Positions 33,810 through 41,663 of a stretch of DNA of 64,000 nt are shown here, piece by piece (position 1 is the stretch's first letter; each line of letters begins with the position of its first letter). The DNA lies in assembly GCA_002499905.1 (NCBI GenBank), contig DANP01000007.1, positions 35,887-99,886 of the forward strand. Reading direction: 5' to 3'. The notes under the pieces were generated by a model, which did no database searches, was not told the origin of the DNA, and worked only from the letters and a program-made list of their open reading frames with translations. The position numbers and the translations under genes are program-made. Origin of the DNA: Methanolinea sp. UBA277. GTDB lineage: Archaea; Halobacteriota; Methanomicrobia; Methanomicrobiales; Methanospirillaceae.

Positions 33810-35096
33810 ATGTTCAAATTCCTGAAAGACCGGTTTTCGAAGGAGAGAGAGGAGAAGCCGATCACCATACAGATCGGGGAGGTCCCCACCCTGCTCGATG
33901 TCCTGGATGCTGAGATCACCGCCGATATCGCCGCCCGGACAGAGGGACACCGGAACGCGGTTACCGCTGCACGGACCGAACTCAGGGAGCTGGTGCGGGA
34001 TCTCCGGTCAAAGGAGCGGGAGGAGGCCTACCACCCGAAACTCGAGAAGATCGCCAGGAACACCCTCCCCCTCTTCGAGAAGTCCATGCTCTCATCGCTC
34101 GTAAAAGATCTTCCCCTCGAGCCTGAGGAGTTCTACACGGCAGCGAGCGAATGTCTCAAGGGATGCGTCAAAGGGCTCGCCGGGCCCGGGAGGTACCTCC
34201 GGAGCGTCTTTCCCGATGAGATGAAAGAGATCCGGGTGACCGTGGACCGGATCGGCCGTGAGGTGAATGCCATGACCCCGCATTTTGCCGGGGCACGCAG
34301 GAAGCGGGACCAGATCGCGGGGCTACGAAAGACCGCTGCATCACTCTCCGGAACAGTCGCAGACCATGAGAAGATGGTGGCGGACCTCGCCCGGACCCGG
34401 GACGAGATCGCCCTGGAAGAGCATGCGATCGAAGACCTTTCAAAAGTACTTGCGCAGGCAGGGGATGCCGCCGCGTCCGCGGAGATTGCCGGGCTTAAAA
34501 CCGTCATATCCGGTCTCCACGAGGAGGTTTCCGCGGCTGACCGTGCGCTCAGGAGCGACCTCTCGGTGATATCCCATCTCCTCAGGAAAGGAGAGAAGGT
34601 GCTCCAGCGGAGGGAGGGTGCTTCTGCTGCGCGGGAGATCGAACCGGTAGTCGACGTGCTCGCCGGATCCGGTCTCCCGGCCGAGGAGCAGATGGTGCCC
34701 GGACTTGCCCGCGCCCTGCCGCTGATCCGGAGCATGATCGGGAGTGGGGAGATCGTCCTCAAGAACAAGGAAGAGCGGGAGCTCTTTTCAGAAGACACCG
34801 ATATCATGGCCCGGATCAGGGCTCTCTACGCACAGCGGAGGGATGCCGAATCGCGGCTGAAAGCGTCAGAGCGCGCCTACGCGGTGATCCCGGTTATTGA
34901 GCAGGCACGGAAGGCAGAGCGTGAGATGCAAAAGAGGGAAGCCCGGCTGGCTTCGCTCCGGGAGAGGATGACCACGATCGGTGAGCGGAAACAGGCCCTG
35001 GAAGCGGAGATCCCCGCACTCATGGCCGGGATAGAGCAGGAGATCTCCACCCTCGAGGGAAAGCCGGTCACCCTGATCGGAAACGAGGGTATATAA
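33810..35096 (+). CDS. Coiled-coil protein of unknown function
   Basis: The frame opens inside nadM, but the ATG at 33810 (428 residues, MFKFLKDRFSKEREEKP) is the sensible start. The protein is soluble, very rich in Glu, Arg, Ala and Lys, with long heptad-like stretches (about 200-270 and 340-420). No Walker, zinc or membrane motif is visible. It recalls SMC-like coiled-coil segments without head domains. No family is recognised; a structural or scaffolding role is only a guess. Confidence 0.7.
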   Translation: MFKFLKDRFSKEREEKPITIQIGEVPTLLDVLDAEITADIAARTEGHRNAVTAARTELRELVRDLRSKEREEAYHPKLEKIARNTLPLFEKSMLSSLVKDLPLEPEEFYTAASECLKGCVKGLAGPGRYLRSVFPDEMKEIRVTVDRIGREVNAMTPHFAGARRKRDQIAGLRKTAASLSGTVADHEKMVADLARTRDEIALEEHAIEDLSKVLAQAGDAAASAEIAGLKTVISGLHEEVSAADRALRSDLSVISHLLRKGEKVLQRREGASAAREIEPVVDVLAGSGLPAEEQMVPGLARALPLIRSMIGSGEIVLKNKEERELFSEDTDIMARIRALYAQRRDAESRLKASERAYAVIPVIEQARKAEREMQKREARLASLRERMTTIGERKQALEAEIPALMAGIEQEISTLEGKPVTLIGNEGI

Positions 35097-35146
35097 TCGG
35101 TGCTGCCCGGAGCAGTGAGTCTTTATCCCCCGCCCTAATAACCTTC

Positions 35147-35431
35147 ATGCAGGGATCCATTTGCATGCCTGAAGAAGAGTACCGGATTCTCGAGGTAAGG
35201 TCCGGCAAAGTCCGCTGCCGTCCCGACAAGGAAGAGACCATCGAGCACTGCAGGTTCTGTGTGTTTTCCCGCTCGTTTCTGGTCAGGGGACGCCAGGTGA
35301 CCTCGCCGGCACTCGCCTACTGCCTGCGGCACCGGGCGACAGAAGAGGTGAACCTGAAGGAAGTACAGGCCGTGACCTGTGCTGACCGGAGGGGGGAAGG
35401 ATACCGGAGCATGATGAATATCATCGGGTAG
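35147..35431 (+). CDS. Small cysteine-containing conserved protein
   Basis: This 94-residue protein (or 88 from the ATG at 35165) has CRFCVFSRSF, then AYCLRHR and VTCADRR. The four Cys could bind zinc or a metal cluster. It has no membrane segment. A TATA-like CTTTATCC about 24 bases before 35147 supports that start as a leaderless message. The family is not recognised. It converges on the RHH gene with an 11-base gap. Confidence 0.55.
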   Translation: MQGSICMPEEEYRILEVRSGKVRCRPDKEETIEHCRFCVFSRSFLVRGRQVTSPALAYCLRHRATEEVNLKEVQAVTCADRRGEGYRSMMNIIG

Positions 35432-35442
35432 TCGGTCGTAAC

Positions 35443-35784
35443 TCAGGGAGTCTTCCAGAACTCCCACCATCGTTTGGTCTGGAAGGGGACCGGCCGCATC
35501 TCCCTGCCCCATTCGACATCGACGATGTGGTGGATGAGCTGGACCTCTTCGGAAAGGTTCTTCAGCGAGCTCTTCATCTCGTCAAGGCCCGCCAGGAGCT
35601 CCTGGTACTCCTCGAATGAACGTTTCTGGTTCAGGCTGACCGGGTGCCCGCCCGTGACGTGGGTGAAGCCGCTGTCGATGAGATCAAGGATTGCCCGGTT
35701 CCGGTCCAACCCGTGCTCCTTTGCAAACTTGTCGATGAGATCCATCATCTCCGAATCAATGGTAAAGGATACCCTTATCGCCAT
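35443..35784 (-). CDS. Ribbon-helix-helix (CopG/NikR-like) regulator
   Basis: This 113-residue protein begins with a ribbon-helix-helix DNA-binding domain (IRVSFTIDSEMMDLIDKFAK, then RNRAILDLIDSG). A helical region (EYQELLAGLDEMKSSLKNLS) and a Trp-rich tail (KRWWEFWKTP) follow. It lacks the NikR ACT domain and nickel His/Cys set, so the regulated signal is unknown. It lies 67 bases downstream of cobQ on the same strand. Cobalamin-related control is possible but unproven. Confidence 0.75.
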   Translation of the reverse strand: MAIRVSFTIDSEMMDLIDKFAKEHGLDRNRAILDLIDSGFTHVTGGHPVSLNQKRSFEEYQELLAGLDEMKSSLKNLSEEVQLIHHIVDVEWGREMRPVPFQTKRWWEFWKTP

Positions 35785-35851
35785 GTGCGCCTCCCCGGAA
35801 ACATGCTCATCGATCTCATGGGACGTCCGCTCCTAAAAACCCCACTCACGG

Positions 35852-37297
35852 TCAATTTTCAAACAGGGCGAGGATGGGATCCAGCTGCACGTGTCGTTCG
35901 AATTCTGCGGCAAGCTGGTCATAGGGGTCCTGCCCCCCGCCCTCCTCCGGCGGGGCATACTCCAGGCCTTTCTGTGCATGTAGCCAGGAGAGCAGGGCAT
36001 TCCGGGCCGCAACGTTCTCAAAGAGCCCGTGGAGGTAGGTGCCGATCACCAGGCCGTCCTCAGAAACAGCACCTTCTCCGGAGAATGCCTCGCTGTCTCC
36101 TGTCCGTTCGGTCTCTCCCATATGAATCTCGTATCCCTGAACCGTCCCGAAAGCGGACAGGATGGGGCCGGTGGCCGATGCTGTCCGTATCACCTGCTCG
36201 GTGGTCTTTTCGTATCTCGAAAACCGGGTGACGACCCTGAGCAGGCCGATCCCCTCGTAGCGTCCCCGGCATGACTCCATACCGTCATCGATCAATTCCA
36301 GGCCGAGCATCTGGTAGCCGCCGCAGATACCGATGATCGGAACCCCCCGTTCCCGGGCGGCACGGATCTCTTCCGCACACCCGCTCTCCTGCACCGCCCT
36401 GAGATCGTCAACGGTGTTTTTTGTCCCGGGAATGATGATGCAGTCATACCCGGTGAGGGGAAACCCGGGACTGACGTACACGACTGTGGCGGCGCATTCA
36501 AGGCACTCGAAATCAGTGAAGTTCGAGATCCGGGGCAGCCGGATCACCGCGATCCTGACCGGGTGGTCATGCGCCTTCTTGTCGCCGATCGAGAGGGAAT
36601 CTTCACTGGGGAGTGGCAGGGAAAGGTGGGGGAGCACTCCGAGAACCGGGATGCCGCACAGCTCCTCGATGATCCGCACCCCGTCTTCGAAGAGGGCGGG
36701 ATCACCACGGAACTTGTTGATGATGATTCCCTTCACCAGCGGCCTGATATCCCGGGGCAGGAGCTCGAGGGTTCCGTAGACCTGGGCAAAGACCCCGCCC
36801 CGTTCGATATCGGCAACAAGGATGATGGGGAGTCGGAGTTCCCGTTCGATCCGGATGTTGGCGATATCCCGTGCATACAGGTTCAGCTCTGCCGCTCCGC
36901 CTGCTCCTTCGGCAACGATATGCCCGTGCTGGTCGATGAGGCGGCGGGCCGCCCTGACGGCGCAGGAGAGCAGGTCATCGGTCTCCTGGTAGTAGGAGGA
37001 GATGGGGAGATCCTTATACGGCCGCCCCATCAGCACCACCTGGGAGACCTGGTCCCCCTTGGGTTTGAGGAGGATGGGGTTCATCTCCGCTGCGGGTTCG
37101 AGTCGGGCGGCAAAAGCCTGCATGGCCTGGGCGATCCCGATCTCCGCCCCGTCCCGGGTGACGTAGGAATTCAGGCTCATGTTCTGCGCCTTAAACGGGG
37201 CAACGCTGATTCCCCGGTTGGAAAGCACCCTGCAGACTGCCGCCACCACGGTGCTCTTCCCGACATGCGATGCGGTGCCGAGAACAAAAAGTGACAT
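35852..37297 (-). CDS. cobQ: Cobyric acid synthase
   Basis: This 481-residue amidotransferase of cobalamin synthesis amidates adenosylcobyrinic acid side chains. The N-terminal synthetase domain has a P-loop-like GTASHVGKSTVVAAV. The C-terminal class I glutaminase has the nucleophile in IGICGGYQMLG and the later GTYLHGLFEN histidine. The frame is open well upstream, but the ATG at 37297 with a CAGGA ribosome site gives the family start (MSLFVLGTASHVGK). It is divergent from B12-dependent nrdJ across 55 bases. Confidence 0.94.
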   Translation of the reverse strand: MSLFVLGTASHVGKSTVVAAVCRVLSNRGISVAPFKAQNMSLNSYVTRDGAEIGIAQAMQAFAARLEPAAEMNPILLKPKGDQVSQVVLMGRPYKDLPISSYYQETDDLLSCAVRAARRLIDQHGHIVAEGAGGAAELNLYARDIANIRIERELRLPIILVADIERGGVFAQVYGTLELLPRDIRPLVKGIIINKFRGDPALFEDGVRIIEELCGIPVLGVLPHLSLPLPSEDSLSIGDKKAHDHPVRIAVIRLPRISNFTDFECLECAATVVYVSPGFPLTGYDCIIIPGTKNTVDDLRAVQESGCAEEIRAARERGVPIIGICGGYQMLGLELIDDGMESCRGRYEGIGLLRVVTRFSRYEKTTEQVIRTASATGPILSAFGTVQGYEIHMGETERTGDSEAFSGEGAVSEDGLVIGTYLHGLFENVAARNALLSWLHAQKGLEYAPPEEGGGQDPYDQLAAEFERHVQLDPILALFEN

Positions 37298-37321
37298 TCC
37301 TGAGAGAAAGGTTAGCGTGGA

Positions 37322-37330
37322 TTTTAAATA
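37322..37330 (+). promoter_or_regulatory. TATA box of nrdJ
   Basis: TTTTAAATA is centred about 27 bases before the nrdJ ATG, implying a transcript that starts at or just before the start codon. The 55-base gap to cobQ must also hold the cobQ promoter. Near-repeats CATTCCTGAG (37295-37304) and CATTCCTTGAG (37336-37346) flank it. Confidence 0.5.
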
Positions 37331-37352
37331 AAAGGCATTCCTTGAGGATTCT

Positions 37353-39005
37353 ATGGGTCTTACCGAGGCCGGGCGCATCCTCCTCCGGGGCCGGTATCTC
37401 CTCCCCGGAGAAACCCCGCGGGAAATGTTCCGGAGAGTGGCCAGGGCGGTGGGGACCGCTGAGGAGCATCTCTTCTTCCGGATGATGGACGACATGCTCT
37501 TCCTCCCCAACTCGCCGACCCTGATGAACGCGGGAGTTGCGGGGGGCCAGCTCTCGGCCTGTTTTGTGCTGCCGGTGGGCGATTCGATCAAGAGCATCTT
37601 CCGTGCGCTCAACTACATGGCCCTCATCCACAAGAGCGGCGGGGGGACCGGCTTTTCCTTCTCCGACATCAGGCCGGCCGGAGACAGCGTGGGGCAGACC
37701 GCCGGTATCGCGAGTGGCCCGATCCCGTTCATTCATGTCTTTGACGAGGCCACGGGCGCCCTCAAGCAGGGAGGGAAACGCCGGGGGGCGAACATGGGGG
37801 TGCTGGCCAGTTCCCATCCCGACATTACCAGGTTCATCCGCGCCAAGCAGGGGGGTGACCTCCAGAATTTCAACCTCTCAGTCGGCTTTGACCAGGTCTT
37901 CTTCACCGCCCTCTCCCGGGATCGCGACTACGATCTGGTCAATCCCCGGAACGGCGAGGTCTGGGCCACGGTTGCCGCACGAACCATCTGGGACGACCTC
38001 TCCACTGCCGCCTGGCATTGCGGGGACCCGGGAGTCCTCTTCCTTGACCGGATCAACGAGATGAACACCGTCCCGGGCCTGGGACACATCGACGCGACCA
38101 ATCCCTGCGGAGAGCAGCCCCTCCTGCCCTACGAGTCCTGCAACCTCGGAAGCATCAACCTCTCGGCATGCGTGTCCGGAACCGGGATTGATTACGACCT
38201 GCTCGGCGACGTGGTCGGACGGGCGGTTCGCTTCCTCGACCGCGTAATTGACATCAACGTCTACCCGGTCCCCGAGATCCGGGAGGCGACCCTCCGCACC
38301 CGGAAGATCGGCCTCGGTGTGATGGGCCTTGCCGATGCCCTCATCCTGATGGGGATTCCCTACCAGTCTGATGAGGGGCTGTCCGCCACCGGCACAGTGA
38401 TGCGGTTTATCCAGGAAGAGGCTCATACCGCTTCAGAAGAGCTTGCCGGGGTGAAGGGATCGTTTCCGGCCATCGACCTGAGCAGCTGCCAGGGGCCCCT
38501 GCGGAACGCCACGGTCACCACCATCGCACCCACAGGGTCGCTTCACATCATCGCCGGGACAAGCAGCGGGATTGAGCCCCTGTTCTCCCTCGCCTCCACC
38601 CGCAGCATCAACGGGCAGGTCATCCGCTCGGTCCACCCCGCGGTTGAGCGGTTCATTGCTCCGCTCCCGGGAGGCCTGTCGATGGTGGCTGAGGTCAGGA
38701 AGACCGGGAGCGTGCAGCAGCTCCCGATCAGCGATGATCTCCGGGAACTCCTCCGCACCGCTGCAGAGATCGAGCCCGGGTTCCATGTCCGGGTTCAGGC
38801 GGAGGTCCAGAAACATGTCGATAACGCAGTCTCAAAGACCGTCAACCTCCCCGAAGATGCAATACCCGCCGACATATCCCGCACCTTCCTGCTCGCCCGC
38901 GAACTCGGCTGCAAGGGAATCACCGTGTACCGGTACAACAGCCGGACCGATCAGGTCCTCTCCCGGGGGTGCGATACCTGCCGGGTGGACAGTTTCAGCG
39001 GGTGA
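37353..39005 (+). CDS. nrdJ: Adenosylcobalamin-dependent ribonucleotide reductase (class II)
   Basis: This 550-residue class II enzyme reduces ribonucleotides to deoxyribonucleotides using a B12-generated thiyl radical. The thiyl cysteine is in NPCGE (C252, with N250 and E254). The redox pair is C70 in QLSACFVLP and C263 in ESCNLGSINL. The C-terminal shuttle is CDTC near residue 540. It lacks an N-terminal ATP-cone, so allosteric activity control is probably absent. The position opposite cobQ links cofactor supply and use. Confidence 0.94.
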   Translation: MGLTEAGRILLRGRYLLPGETPREMFRRVARAVGTAEEHLFFRMMDDMLFLPNSPTLMNAGVAGGQLSACFVLPVGDSIKSIFRALNYMALIHKSGGGTGFSFSDIRPAGDSVGQTAGIASGPIPFIHVFDEATGALKQGGKRRGANMGVLASSHPDITRFIRAKQGGDLQNFNLSVGFDQVFFTALSRDRDYDLVNPRNGEVWATVAARTIWDDLSTAAWHCGDPGVLFLDRINEMNTVPGLGHIDATNPCGEQPLLPYESCNLGSINLSACVSGTGIDYDLLGDVVGRAVRFLDRVIDINVYPVPEIREATLRTRKIGLGVMGLADALILMGIPYQSDEGLSATGTVMRFIQEEAHTASEELAGVKGSFPAIDLSSCQGPLRNATVTTIAPTGSLHIIAGTSSGIEPLFSLASTRSINGQVIRSVHPAVERFIAPLPGGLSMVAEVRKTGSVQQLPISDDLRELLRTAAEIEPGFHVRVQAEVQKHVDNAVSKTVNLPEDAIPADISRTFLLARELGCKGITVYRYNSRTDQVLSRGCDTCRVDSFSG

Positions 39006-39090
39006 CCGGTAGCATGAGCGGCTGTTGGGCGCTATCCGGGATTCCGGACCACGAAAAACCGTGGCAGGATGCCCGGAGGATGCCAACAAA

Positions 39091-39098
39091 TATATAAG
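39091..39098 (+). promoter_or_regulatory. TATA box of aIF1 gene
   Basis: TATATAAG is centred 25 bases before the ATG at 39120, so this is a probable leaderless transcript. No ribosome site is visible. The remainder of the gap 39006-39119 shows no ORF. Confidence 0.65.
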
Positions 39099-39119
39099 CA
39101 GAACTTGAACGTACTTGTA

Positions 39120-39425
39120 ATGAATGGTGGGATTTGTCCGACGTGTGGACTACCGAAGGAACTATGTATCTGTGAGGAAGTAGCAAAAGAGCAGCAACGT
39201 ATCAATGTCAAGGTTAACAGGCGCCGGTATGGCAAAGAGGTCACGGTCATAGAGGGCCTCGACCCCACGGATATCGATCTTGAAGATCTCTCCAAATACC
39301 TGAAAGCAAAGCTGGCCTGCGGGGGAACGGTCAAGGGGAACTCAATCGAGCTCCAGGGCAACCACAAGGACCGGGTAAAAGATCTCCTCGCGAAGAAAGG
39401 GTACAGTGTGGAAAATATCAGTTAA
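39120..39425 (+). CDS. Translation initiation factor aIF1 (SUI1 family)
   Basis: This 101-residue SUI1-domain protein helps select start codons on the small ribosomal subunit. A short N-terminal zinc knuckle (CPTCGLPKELCIC) precedes the SUI1 core (INVKVNRRRYGKEVTVIEGL, then KLACGGTVKGNSIELQGNH). The frame is open 17 codons further, but the TATA spacing supports the ATG at 39120. A T-run follows the stop. Confidence 0.93.
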   Translation: MNGGICPTCGLPKELCICEEVAKEQQRINVKVNRRRYGKEVTVIEGLDPTDIDLEDLSKYLKAKLACGGTVKGNSIELQGNHKDRVKDLLAKKGYSVENIS

Positions 39426-39428
39426 TCC

Positions 39429-39435
39429 TTTTTTT
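39429..39435 (+). terminator. T-run after aIF1
   Basis: Seven T lie three bases after the stop codon. The sequence 39436-39492 before the convergent zinc-ribbon gene shows no ORF. Confidence 0.5.
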
Positions 39436-39492
39436 CTCAGATGCTCCGGGGATAAGGCGATGGGGCTCCCCGGGAGAACCGGTCATCGCATG

Positions 39493-39864
39493 CTAACGCC
39501 TGATCTTTTTTTTCTTCTTTGAACCGGCCATGGAGAGGAGGTCGAGGGCATAGCTCCCCTCCTGGCCGAGCCCGACAACCCGTTCGTCGGACCGGGCCAT
39601 CTTCTCGATGTTGAGCTCGTACGTGCCGGGAGCGATAATCCGGACACTCTCCACCCGGTCAAAGCGATCGTTCTCATCAGCCCCTGCCTCTTCCGGTACG
39701 TGTTCGGGTTCCGGCTCCGGTGCAGGGGAGGTTGGTGCGGCCCGCTTCCGCTGTGCAGCCGGCCGTTCAAAATAGAATTTTTTTCCCCCGCAGGTACATC
39801 CTTTCAGGATCTCTTCGGAGGAATCCGGGTAAACTCTGCCGCACGCTGCACAAATATGGACCAT
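39493..39864 (-). CDS. Archaeal zinc-ribbon protein (COG3364-like)
   Basis: This 123-residue protein has an N-terminal zinc ribbon (HICAACGRVYP, then GCTCGGKKF). A Pro/Glu/Ala-rich linker (about 38-65) and a C-terminal domain with the pattern SVRIIAPGTYELNIEKM follow, ending in a Lys/Arg tail. This matches the DUF2072/COG3364-type archaeal proteins found beside DUF2073 and an Era-like GTPase, as here. It lies 4 bases after the DUF2073 gene. Its function is not established. Confidence 0.75.
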   Translation of the reverse strand: MVHICAACGRVYPDSSEEILKGCTCGGKKFYFERPAAQRKRAAPTSPAPEPEPEHVPEEAGADENDRFDRVESVRIIAPGTYELNIEKMARSDERVVGLGQEGSYALDLLSMAGSKKKKKIRR

Positions 39865-39868
39865 TCTC

Positions 39869-40234
39869 TCACCGCGATGAAATCCAGGCGCTGATCACGT
39901 CCTTGTCCTTCCGGATCATGCGCAGCTGGTTTGCCGGGCCGATGACCGTGAGGCGCGACTCCTGGGTGCTCTTTCCCAGGAGACGCTGCAGGAACCCCGG
40001 TGCCTGGTCGCGGGACGGGTAGCTCTCTATCTCGATCCCGTTGAATCCGTCCGGGAGGATCTCCCGCATAGTCATCTCGATCAATGTGCTCTGCTCTTCA
40101 GGGTCGAGCCCCTTTTCCAGAATCACGATCGTTCCCTCCCTGACATCATCGAGGATCATATGGATCTTTTCCATGGAGGTCAGTGTAGAGAGCCGTTCTT
40201 CGGAGATGAGATCTATCTGGACACCCTGCTGCAT
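39869..40234 (-). CDS. DUF2073-type archaeal protein
   Basis: This 121-residue soluble protein (QIDLISEERLSTLTSMEKIH start, REGTIVILEKGLDPEEQSTL centre) has a small alpha-beta pattern. It fits, from memory, DUF2073, a widely conserved archaeal family encoded next to an Era-like GTPase. It follows the GTPase by 3 bases and precedes the zinc-ribbon gene by 4, a tight three-gene unit. Confidence 0.72.
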   Translation of the reverse strand: MQQGVQIDLISEERLSTLTSMEKIHMILDDVREGTIVILEKGLDPEEQSTLIEMTMREILPDGFNGIEIESYPSRDQAPGFLQRLLGKSTQESRLTVIGPANQLRMIRKDKDVISAWISSR

Positions 40235-40237
40235 GCG

Positions 40238-40879
40238 TCACCCGAAATGGTATACCATCTGTTCATACAGTTCCTCGATATTCTTCCCGTCGGTACATGA
40301 TATGGAGATGACCGGATGCTGGGGAAAGGCGCTCCTGATCCGCTGCGGGCTTGCATCAGGGAGATCGATCTTGTTTGCAGCGATGATGACCGGAAGTTTC
40401 CTGCTCTCGATGATGCCGATCATCATGATATTGACCTGCAGGAAGGGGTCTTCCGTGCTGTCGAGCATGTAGATGACCCCGTCGATATCCTCACGCAGCC
40501 AGTGCATCGCCTCGGCAACCCCCTCTGTCGCCTCCCGTGCCCTGAGCACGGCCTCATCCTTTCCGACCCCGTACTCTAGGAACTCCTTGTAATCGATCTT
40601 GGTAGTCACACCCGGAGTGTCCACAATATCGATGGTGATACTGCTCCCGTTGTTTCCGGTGATGGTGACATCCTGCTTCCGGGTGGCCCGCCGGGTTTCA
40701 TGGGGGATCACGCTCACCGGACCGACCGTCTCCCCTGTCCAGTCACGCGCAATCCGGTTGGCAAGGGTGGTCTTCCCCGCGTTCGGAGGTCCGTAAATCC
40801 CGATACGCGTACGTCGCTTCCGGAAGAAGGCCGCCAGAAATTTCGAGACACGGCTTTTCGCCTGGACAAAAATACTCAT
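40238..40879 (-). CDS. Era-like small GTPase
   Basis: This 213-residue TRAFAC GTPase has G1 GPPNAGKTTLANR, G3 DTPGV and G4 NKID (IIAANKIDLPD), with G5-like SCTDGKN. It is preceded by a basic amphipathic N-terminus (FVQAKSRVSKFLAAFFRKRR) that could touch membrane or RNA. An ATG four codons earlier exists, but the ATG at 40879 follows GAGGGAAGGT directly and is preferred. With DUF2073 and the zinc ribbon it forms a conserved archaeal trio; a ribosome or membrane role is inferred only. Confidence 0.83.
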   Translation of the reverse strand: MSIFVQAKSRVSKFLAAFFRKRRTRIGIYGPPNAGKTTLANRIARDWTGETVGPVSVIPHETRRATRKQDVTITGNNGSSITIDIVDTPGVTTKIDYKEFLEYGVGKDEAVLRAREATEGVAEAMHWLREDIDGVIYMLDSTEDPFLQVNIMMIGIIESRKLPVIIAANKIDLPDASPQRIRSAFPQHPVISISCTDGKNIEELYEQMVYHFG

Positions 40880-40971
40880 ACCTTCCCTCAACGCGGAATG
40901 AATGCCTGGAAATGCTCCCGGTTTTCCCCGTTCATTACATATACTCTTTTGGGAAGAGATGTTATTAGGTT

Positions 40972-41064
40972 TTGTATACGCCGGAATGAAAGAGCGAAGA
41001 AGGTATTATATAGACAGGTTATTTTAATAATGATGGCTCGCAGTAGTGGTTACTGCGTATACAA
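40972..41064. promoter_or_regulatory. Perfect 10-bp inverted repeat around the CBS-operon promoter
   Basis: TTGTATACGC (40972-40981) and GCGTATACAA (41055-41064) are exact inverted repeats with 73 bases between. They flank the TATA box at 41006-41013 and the predicted start of transcription. Each arm contains the palindrome GTATAC. This fits a two-site operator for looping or cooperative repression. No other ORF is seen between 40880 and 41096. Confidence 0.5.
41006..41013 (+). promoter_or_regulatory. TATA box of the CBS-gene operon
   Basis: TTATATAG would place transcription start near 41035. This gives a leader of about 60 bases that contains the second arm of the inverted repeat and a GGGGGT-type ribosome site before the GTG start. 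Confidence 0.55.
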
Positions 41065-41096
41065 TTCTTTCCGGGACGCTCTTTGGGGGTAATTGA

Positions 41097-41663
41097 GTGA
41101 AAAATCCATCAGATTCGATACGGTTCGAAACGCGGGTGCAGCTGAAGGAGGTGATGCGGAGGAATCCCACCACCATCCAGATCGACGAGTCGGTAGCACG
41201 GGCAGCGATGGCCATGTGCCGCGATGAGGTGGGGAGCTGTATCGTGCTCCGGGACAACCTCCCCGTCGGAATTGTGACCGAAGAGGACATCAACTGCAAG
41301 GTGGTTGCCAAGGACCTGAAACCGGGAGCAGTCCGGGTCAGCGAGGTGATGAGCACCCCGCTCATCACCGTCCGGTCGGATAAGACCGTGCGGGATGCAG
41401 CCTACATGATGATCAAGAACCATGTGCGGCGCCTTCCGGTCGTGGACGAGAAGAACCTGGTCATCGGCATCGTGACGGTACGCGATATCCTCACGGTATC
41501 GACGGAGATCAATGAGCTCATGACCGATCTCATCGAGATCAACCGCATGGAGGAGGTCGATGTGGGCATGTGCAGCAGGTGCGGTACGATGTCAGACGAC
41601 CTGCGACGTACCGATAACGTGATGCTCTGCCCGTCCTGCCGCGAGGAGGAACTGCTCCAATGA
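41097..41663 (+). CDS. CBS-pair protein with C-terminal zinc ribbon
   Basis: This 188-residue protein has two CBS domains forming one Bateman module. VKEVMRR-type starts are seen as VQLKEVMRRNPTTIQIDESV and VSEVMSTPLITVRSDKTV, each ending in a VGIVT strand. A ribbon CSRCG...CPSC follows at the C-terminus. CBS pairs bind adenosyl ligands such as AMP, ATP or SAM. The start is GTG. It is the first of five CBS genes and is coupled to the next by ATGA. Confidence 0.85.
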   Translation: MKNPSDSIRFETRVQLKEVMRRNPTTIQIDESVARAAMAMCRDEVGSCIVLRDNLPVGIVTEEDINCKVVAKDLKPGAVRVSEVMSTPLITVRSDKTVRDAAYMMIKNHVRRLPVVDEKNLVIGIVTVRDILTVSTEINELMTDLIEINRMEEVDVGMCSRCGTMSDDLRRTDNVMLCPSCREEELLQ

